Positions 1-64,000 of a stretch of 64,000 bases of DNA are shown here, one piece after another. The first letter of the stretch is position 1, and each line of letters begins with the position of its first letter. The notes below the pieces were generated by a model. That model was not told the DNA's origin and made no database searches. It was given only the letters and a program-made list of their open reading frames with translations. Location: positions 8,247,001 through 8,311,000 of the forward strand of contig JAWUZG010000056.1 in assembly GCA_036785705.1 (NCBI GenBank), in the 5' to 3' direction. Made by a program: the position numbers and the translations under genes. Origin of the DNA: Acanthornis magna. Lineage: Eukaryota; Chordata; Aves; Passeriformes; Acanthizidae.

Positions 1-11
1 TTATGCCATAC

Positions 12-59032
<59,021 letters not shown>

Positions 59033-61800
59033 CTTGAAAAGAAAAAAGATTTTCCTCAGTTAAATCAAACCACTCAGAAACACTTAACTGTTTGCTAAAG
59101 GACAAACTATCCTTACTTTTTTTAGGGATAGATTCTGTGAACTAGAAAGTATTAGAACTCAAAAATGCACATTTTAGGACAGATACTTAAAATGGCACTA
59201 CAGAACACAACATAGATATACAGTTCCTAAGGAATACAGGACATGGTTCAAGGATTTGATGTCCCCCTCATTCAAATGAAGTCAAAAGCATTTCATATCA
59301 GCATAAATCCTCAACACTTCTTTCCTAGTTTGCAATTATGAGAAAAAGCCATCAATATGGGGAAAGTACTAAAGTTCTGGCAGACAGCACCATTAGAAAG
59401 GGAGTCTTATCATCTGAGAAATGGGGGAGGGAAGTATTAAAGAGAAACATATAAGGAAGCTCCCTGAAGACAGCATGTGTTCTGCCAACACATGCAAGAC
59501 CATTAGTTGACCTGGCCAGGCAGGACTTCTTGCATAAAAAGGAAAACTTACAGAGTGATTTCTTTCTGTATGCCAACTGTGGGCTCACCCCACCAGCAGA
59601 GCTGCTGTGCTTGGGAACTGTAGAGCTCACAGACAGCACTTCCCCAGAGCCAACAACCTTCCCCTGCCAAGAGCAGAGGCAGGGGAGCAGCAGCACACTC
59701 TCCTCAGCTGCAGCCCCACCACTTATAATGGTTAACAGGCAGCTTGAGCCCTATGCCAGTAAAGCATAATGTCTCTGCTGCATTTTTCTAGTAATAAGGG
59801 CAAATACATTTTTAACTAGATGTTGGGAGCAAGCAAAACTAAGTCAGGCTCTTCATCAGGCATAGACAAGTGGGCAGGTCTCCCAACGAAGTGAAGTCCT
59901 TACAGGTCCTGCTGTCCAACACAGCTGTGAACTGGGGCCTGCACTCCAGTAAGCAGCTGGGAAATGGTTTTCCTCTTAACAGGAACCACATGAAAGGCTC
60001 CTCCCCAGATAAGATTACAGTCTGATCAGCATTTCAGTAGATTGTGATGGAGCACTAGATACCTACACCATGCTGTCTGAAATGCCCAGGACCGAAAAAT
60101 AAAATTGCATATCCTGTCAGAGCCTGCAGCTAACAGGTGCCATGCCAACCACTGAATTTTTCATCTTGCACAAAACCCTTAGGCATGATTTGGCTTTTTA
60201 CAGTTCAGAAGTATGTCAATGGAATTTTTTATTTTCAAGTAGAAATAATAATTCTAACTGTACTTCTGTAGCAATATGAATCCACAAAACAGAAGTAAAA
60301 CATTTAACTGGAGAAAGAATTCAAAGCAATCTAGCATTTAAAACACTAGTTTCTTCAACTACAAAAGCAAAAACCATCTTATGTGTCTAATAGTTATGAT
60401 ACATCTTTGTTCTGCTTTGGATGTACTTCAGGCAACAAAAATGTCCTACCATTCCCCAATAAAAAGTAAAATTGTCTGCAAATACAGAGTGTATATCTGG
60501 TGAAGATTTTTGGACAATGTCCTAAGTAGGTCAGAAAAAGGTGTATAGTTACTTTAAAATGTGTAGTTCAACTTAGCTTTATACAATCTTAGAAAAACAG
60601 AGGGGATTACAAAAAGCATAGGAAATGATATCATCTGTCAAGCAGGGAAGGAACTTAAAAACCACAAACTGATTTCAATTAGAACAAGCTATGCCAAGAG
60701 CTAATTTCCATTCCCACATGAAGACCAAAGCCATTTAAGTAGTTTGAACTACATTTGAGATAAAAAGGTTAACAGTAGCTTAAATGATGATTTTCATATT
60801 ATTTGTTCATGTATAAATAAAGTATAATTCCTCATTTTGGGATACACACACAAAGTTTCCATAACTTGTCTTACTGCTTCTTAAAAGAACTTTTACAAGG
60901 TAAAATATTTCTTCCTCCTTTTTAAACTAAAGTCATTATGGGAGACTGCTGGGACACCCAGTCATCTTTAGTAAAATGAACCATTTAAATCAGTGAGTTT
61001 TTGCTCCTATTACCAGGCAAGAAAATCAGTGACATACAGTCAGTAAACTAATTACTTATTTTCTGCCCTCTTTTGCGGGAATGTTGAAAAGAGTACTTCC
61101 AAAATCATACAGACTATTCTGTAATATTATCCTTCCAAAAGTTTATAGAAACACATTCAAAGGCTGTCTGGAGCTCAGATGATGATTTTAAAAATGCATT
61201 TTTGAAAACTAGCATATTAATGTGGGTCCAGGTTCTCTTTTTTCAGCTCTATCAACAATTCCATTAATGTCAGTGGAGATATTCCGGTAAATGAAACAAC
61301 CTGTTCCAAGATACCACACTGACAGAAATTCAAACAAAAAGCACAAGAATTACCATAAGGCTGGTAAATCAACACATACAGCTTTGCCATATCTTGGCAT
61401 GCACAGGAAATGTTAACATTAATAAATGGTTGCTTTTAATCAATTATTGTTCTTTTTCACATCCAGTTTGTAAATAGTCTGCACTGGAAATGTCTGAAGT
61501 CAAAACAGGAATAACTGCAGGAACACAACTTTATAAAGCTGCAAAAGAGCCAGCAAGACCATACATATCCACACAGGCTTTGCGCGTGGGCGATAGTTGT
61601 GTTTTTTATCAAAGTGCTGCCCTCTTAAGCATAACAGTTCCTCACTTTTTAAATAAATACCCAGCAAAACTTAGGAAAGACTTCATCACACCCACAGCAC
61701 TACCACAACCACAACCACTCACGAAACGTGCAGGAGCTCACCAAGCAGATGAAAGGTAACACACGTGCCATCTACTCTGCGATGCCAAACTAAGAGCCAT

Positions 61801-62460
61801 GAGGTGTGCGGGTCGGCAGTCCTCAGGTGGGAAAAGCAGTGGAGCCGCTGGCCCAGCACCTCAGGCTGAGGGCGCGGCAGGGCAGCCAGCGGGCACCGCA
61901 GCAGAGGCCGCCTCGCCTCTGTGCCACTGCCGAGGAAACGCTCCCAGCCCCGGCCGTGCATGACGCAGGGCTTTGCCTGCCAGGAGCTGTAAACAAGGAA
62001 TGATGGCCTCATCGCATCCCACATGCTCAGCGTGCTTTCTCTGTCGAGTGACTGACTCAGGAGAGAGATGGCAGCTAGTGCAAAGGCGGGACGCAGGCCT
62101 GCTGCCCTGCACAAGGCACAGACAAAACCTGCAGCACCCTCAGCACCCTGCAGCACCCTCAAAAACTCTGGGAACATTCAAAATTCAAGACCTTACATCA
62201 TCTCTGACAGCAGCAGAATATAAGGGAAGGGGCTGAGCTCCAGGTTTTACTGCCATTGAGCAGACACCTCCCACAGCACACGGGGAGAGGGGTCCCGGGG
62301 TGCGGAGCCAAGGCCCAGGCTCAGCCCCACACCACGGGCAGTCTCTGAGGAAGACTCTGAGCAGGAAGGCTCTGAGGAAGAGCTCAGAACTCGGCTGTGC
62401 CTCTGATGCTGCTGGCAGGGGAGCGGAGCAGGCCCCGCTCTGGACACGGACATTGTCTCC
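61801..62460. promoter_or_regulatory. Pair of intronic CpG-rich patches (candidate regulatory region)
   Basis: Two GC- and CpG-dense stretches stand out from the AT-rich intron: about 61801-61965, with roughly 14 CpGs by hand count, and about 62280-62460. Around them are short direct repeats (cagcaccct three times at about 62132-62160; tctgaggaag near 62343-62385). No TATA box, splice-competent exon or protein homology was recognised. They could be an orphan CpG island, an alternative promoter or simply GC-rich repeat-derived DNA. Confidence 0.3.
62132..62160. repeat. Short tandem repeat, three ~10-bp units
   Basis: The unit cagcaccct(c/g) occurs three times in a row on the plus strand, between the two CpG-rich patches. 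Confidence 0.8.
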
Positions 62461-62846
62461 ACAGCTGTCACCCCAAGAACCCACCACAGCTCCCACTGCC
62501 TCTCTCATGGCTCCCTTCCTTCAGGAACAGCCCCATCAGCAAATGCCTTCCCTGTTTCAGCCAGCCCAAACCATTCTGACTACAGAAACAAAACCAGGGG
62601 CTGAGCTCAGAGATGCACCTGACCCATAACCCTGAGGGCAGCCTGACACTCTCCTTGTTTGCCCCCTGCTCCCACAGGGGCAGAGCAGCAGCTCCAACAT
62701 CGTGGCAGGATCACAGAGCATGAATGGAGCACAAAGAGGGCCCGGCTGCAGCACCAACAGATACAGACACAGCAGCCACAGCCCGGGGGCTGTGGGGGCA
62801 GCAGTGAAGCCACTGCCACCACAGAGCTGGCAGAGCATCCAGCACA

Positions 62847-63164
62847 GGACATCTCCCACAGCACAGAGCGTAGGACATGTCCCACAGCACACAGCGTAGG
62901 ACATGTCCCACAGCACACAGCGTAGGACATGTCCCACAGCACACAGCGTAGGACATGTCCCACAGCACACAGCGTAGGACATCTCCCACAGCACACAGCG
63001 TAGGACATCTCCCACAGCACACAGCGTAGGACATCTCCCACAGCACACAGCGTAGGACATCTCCCACAGCACACAGCGTAGGACATGTCCCACAGCACAC
63101 AGCGTAGGACATCTCCCACAGCACACAGCGTAGGACATCTCCCACAGCACAGGGTGCTGGGCAT
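62847..63164. repeat. 26-bp minisatellite, 12 units plus a partial
   Basis: Units start with ggacat at exact 26-bp steps: 62847, 62873, 62899, 62925, 62951, 62977, 63003, 63029, 63055, 63081, 63107, 63133, and a degenerate copy at 63159. The unit is ggacat(g/c)tcccacagca followed by cacagcgta. The only frequent variant is G or C at the seventh base: C,G,G,G,G,C,C,C,C,G,C,C,C along the array. The first unit has cagagcg for cacagcg. Because 26 is not a multiple of three, the minus strand stays open in all three frames, producing long artificial cysteine-rich frames. High unit identity suggests a recently active, probably length-polymorphic array. Confidence 0.97.
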
Positions 63165-64000
63165 CTCCACACGGGTGCACCTGCAGCATCAGAGCATCCA
63201 CACATCAGAGCCAGAGGCAGGGAGGCCTCAACACTTGGCAATCTTATCTCCAAGCCTGCTGTAAGCACACCCAAAAATTCACTAATTACACAGAAATAAC
63301 CACTACTCAGCCAGCAAGTTTACTGATGTCACTAAAATCCTGGCTGAGAAAACCACCAGTTGATCTTTTCAACCACAAACCAGATTCCTAAAGCTGACTC
63401 GTAACCAGAAAAGTCCCAACAACCGACCTGCATATCAAACTTGGAGGCTTTGTTTTGCTCTCAAATCCACATGCTTTTATCTGCCTTAAATATTTTATTT
63501 TGACAGACAATCAGAGTATGAGTCACTATTAATTCAGTTTCTGTCTATGTATGTACCTGCTATAAAACCCATGCCCACTACTGATTCTTTAAGTACTAAA
63601 AACACACACAGCTTAAAATATCCAAAGGACATCCCAGACACATCTCATATAGCAGAAGCTATACACTTAATTCTGAGAAATCATGGCATTTTCACTTATA
63701 TTTGCTATTTTTTTTGCATGTTTGAAAAACGTATCATTTACAATAGATTTTTAAATTATTTTAATTAGATTTTTTTCTTATTTTTAAAAGCATATAATTA
63801 AAATAAGGTTTCATGAATACGTATATTAACTGTTACCAAAGGGAGCTGACAGTAACCATTTGATGTCAAACAGTATTTTTTATGTTTACTTTGTTTTCTA
63901 ATTGCAGATCTAAGTCATCGTGATCTATTGTGTAAATTCACATTCATGGATTTTGTCTGCAGTGCCAACAGAGCAAATGACTTACATAAAATATGTTCTA

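Larger units (their letters stand above)
59033..64000 (-). other. FBN1: FBN1 intron upstream of EGF2 exon (incomplete in window)
   Basis: At least 4968 bp of intron follow the EGF2 acceptor at 59033-59034. I searched for the EGF1 exon text expected next upstream and did not find it. The interval is AT-rich to about 61780, then has two CpG-rich patches and the 26-bp minisatellite, then AT-rich sequence to the window end. Confidence 0.85.

Noticed and set aside
61719..62177. 152-codon minus-strand frame as a possible alternative first exon
   Set aside because: It is CpG-rich with no conserved motif, no clear signal peptide and no evidence of a splice donor joining phase 1 to EGF2. Long frames are expected in GC-rich DNA.
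62847..63164. CRISPR-like regular spacing
   Set aside because: The 26-bp units are contiguous with no unique spacers, and the context is a vertebrate intron. It is a minisatellite.
62557..63274. Three overlapping minus-strand open frames of about 187-214 codons, rich in cysteine
   Set aside because: They are read through the 26-bp minisatellite. Because 26 is not a multiple of three, each frame repeats every 78 bp (26 residues) and all three frames stay open, which is a repeat artefact.
59033..64000. EGF1 exon of FBN1 expected upstream of EGF2
   Set aside because: No minus-strand sequence in this interval matches the expected six-cysteine EGF1 text. The exon must lie beyond 64000.

Overview
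This window is vertebrate nuclear DNA, most likely avian. It holds one recognisable gene: an internal part of fibrillin-1 (FBN1) on the minus strand. Thirteen complete coding exons lie between 12 and 59032, and the rest is intron. The case for FBN1 rests on the conceptual translation of each exon (six-cysteine EGF and cbEGF modules, a nine-cysteine hybrid module, eight-cysteine TB modules), on the domain order, and on the proline-rich linker after TB1, where FBN2 is glycine-rich. A bird is suggested by two truncated CR1-type LINE 3' ends, relics of ancient amniote SINE-like repeats, sparse transposon content and AT-rich introns. The species cannot be named from the sequence.

Layout in transcript order, from high to low coordinates: EGF2 (58937-59032), EGF3 (57309-57404), a 28 kb intron, hybrid1 (28958-29155), cbEGF1 (25558-25683), cbEGF2 (21003-21128), TB1 (17158-17316), TB1 end plus proline-rich linker (14096-14269), EGF4 (12675-12815), cbEGF3 (11787-11906), cbEGF4 (8217-8342), cbEGF5 (5963-6085), cbEGF6 (1095-1217) and TB2 (12-164). 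All exons have GT-AG borders and are phase 1 at both ends. Joined, they give 1761 nt (587 codons) with no stop or frameshift. The 5' exons (signal peptide, N-terminal domain, EGF1) lie beyond 64000, and the 3' exons lie beyond position 1. From memory the block corresponds to about exons 5-17 of human FBN1.

The protein encoded here is the N-terminal part of a secreted rod-like matrix protein that assembles into microfibrils and binds LTBPs, BMP prodomains and other partners.

The non-coding sequence contains two CR1 3' ends, two MIR-like tRNA-derived SINE relics, a possible 5S-rRNA-derived relic, several short tandem duplications, a purine-rich tract, an inverted repeat typical of old amniote repeats, a pair of CpG-rich patches, and a 26-bp minisatellite at 62847-63164 whose units often contain a palindromic p53-half-site-like decamer. 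I found no tRNA, rRNA, CRISPR array, provirus or second protein gene. I do not see an undescribed biological system. The items most worth a second look are the minisatellite with the adjacent CpG-rich patches, the GC-rich TB1 exon, the tandem codon duplication in the proline-rich linker, and a few candidate regulatory islands in the 28 kb intron.
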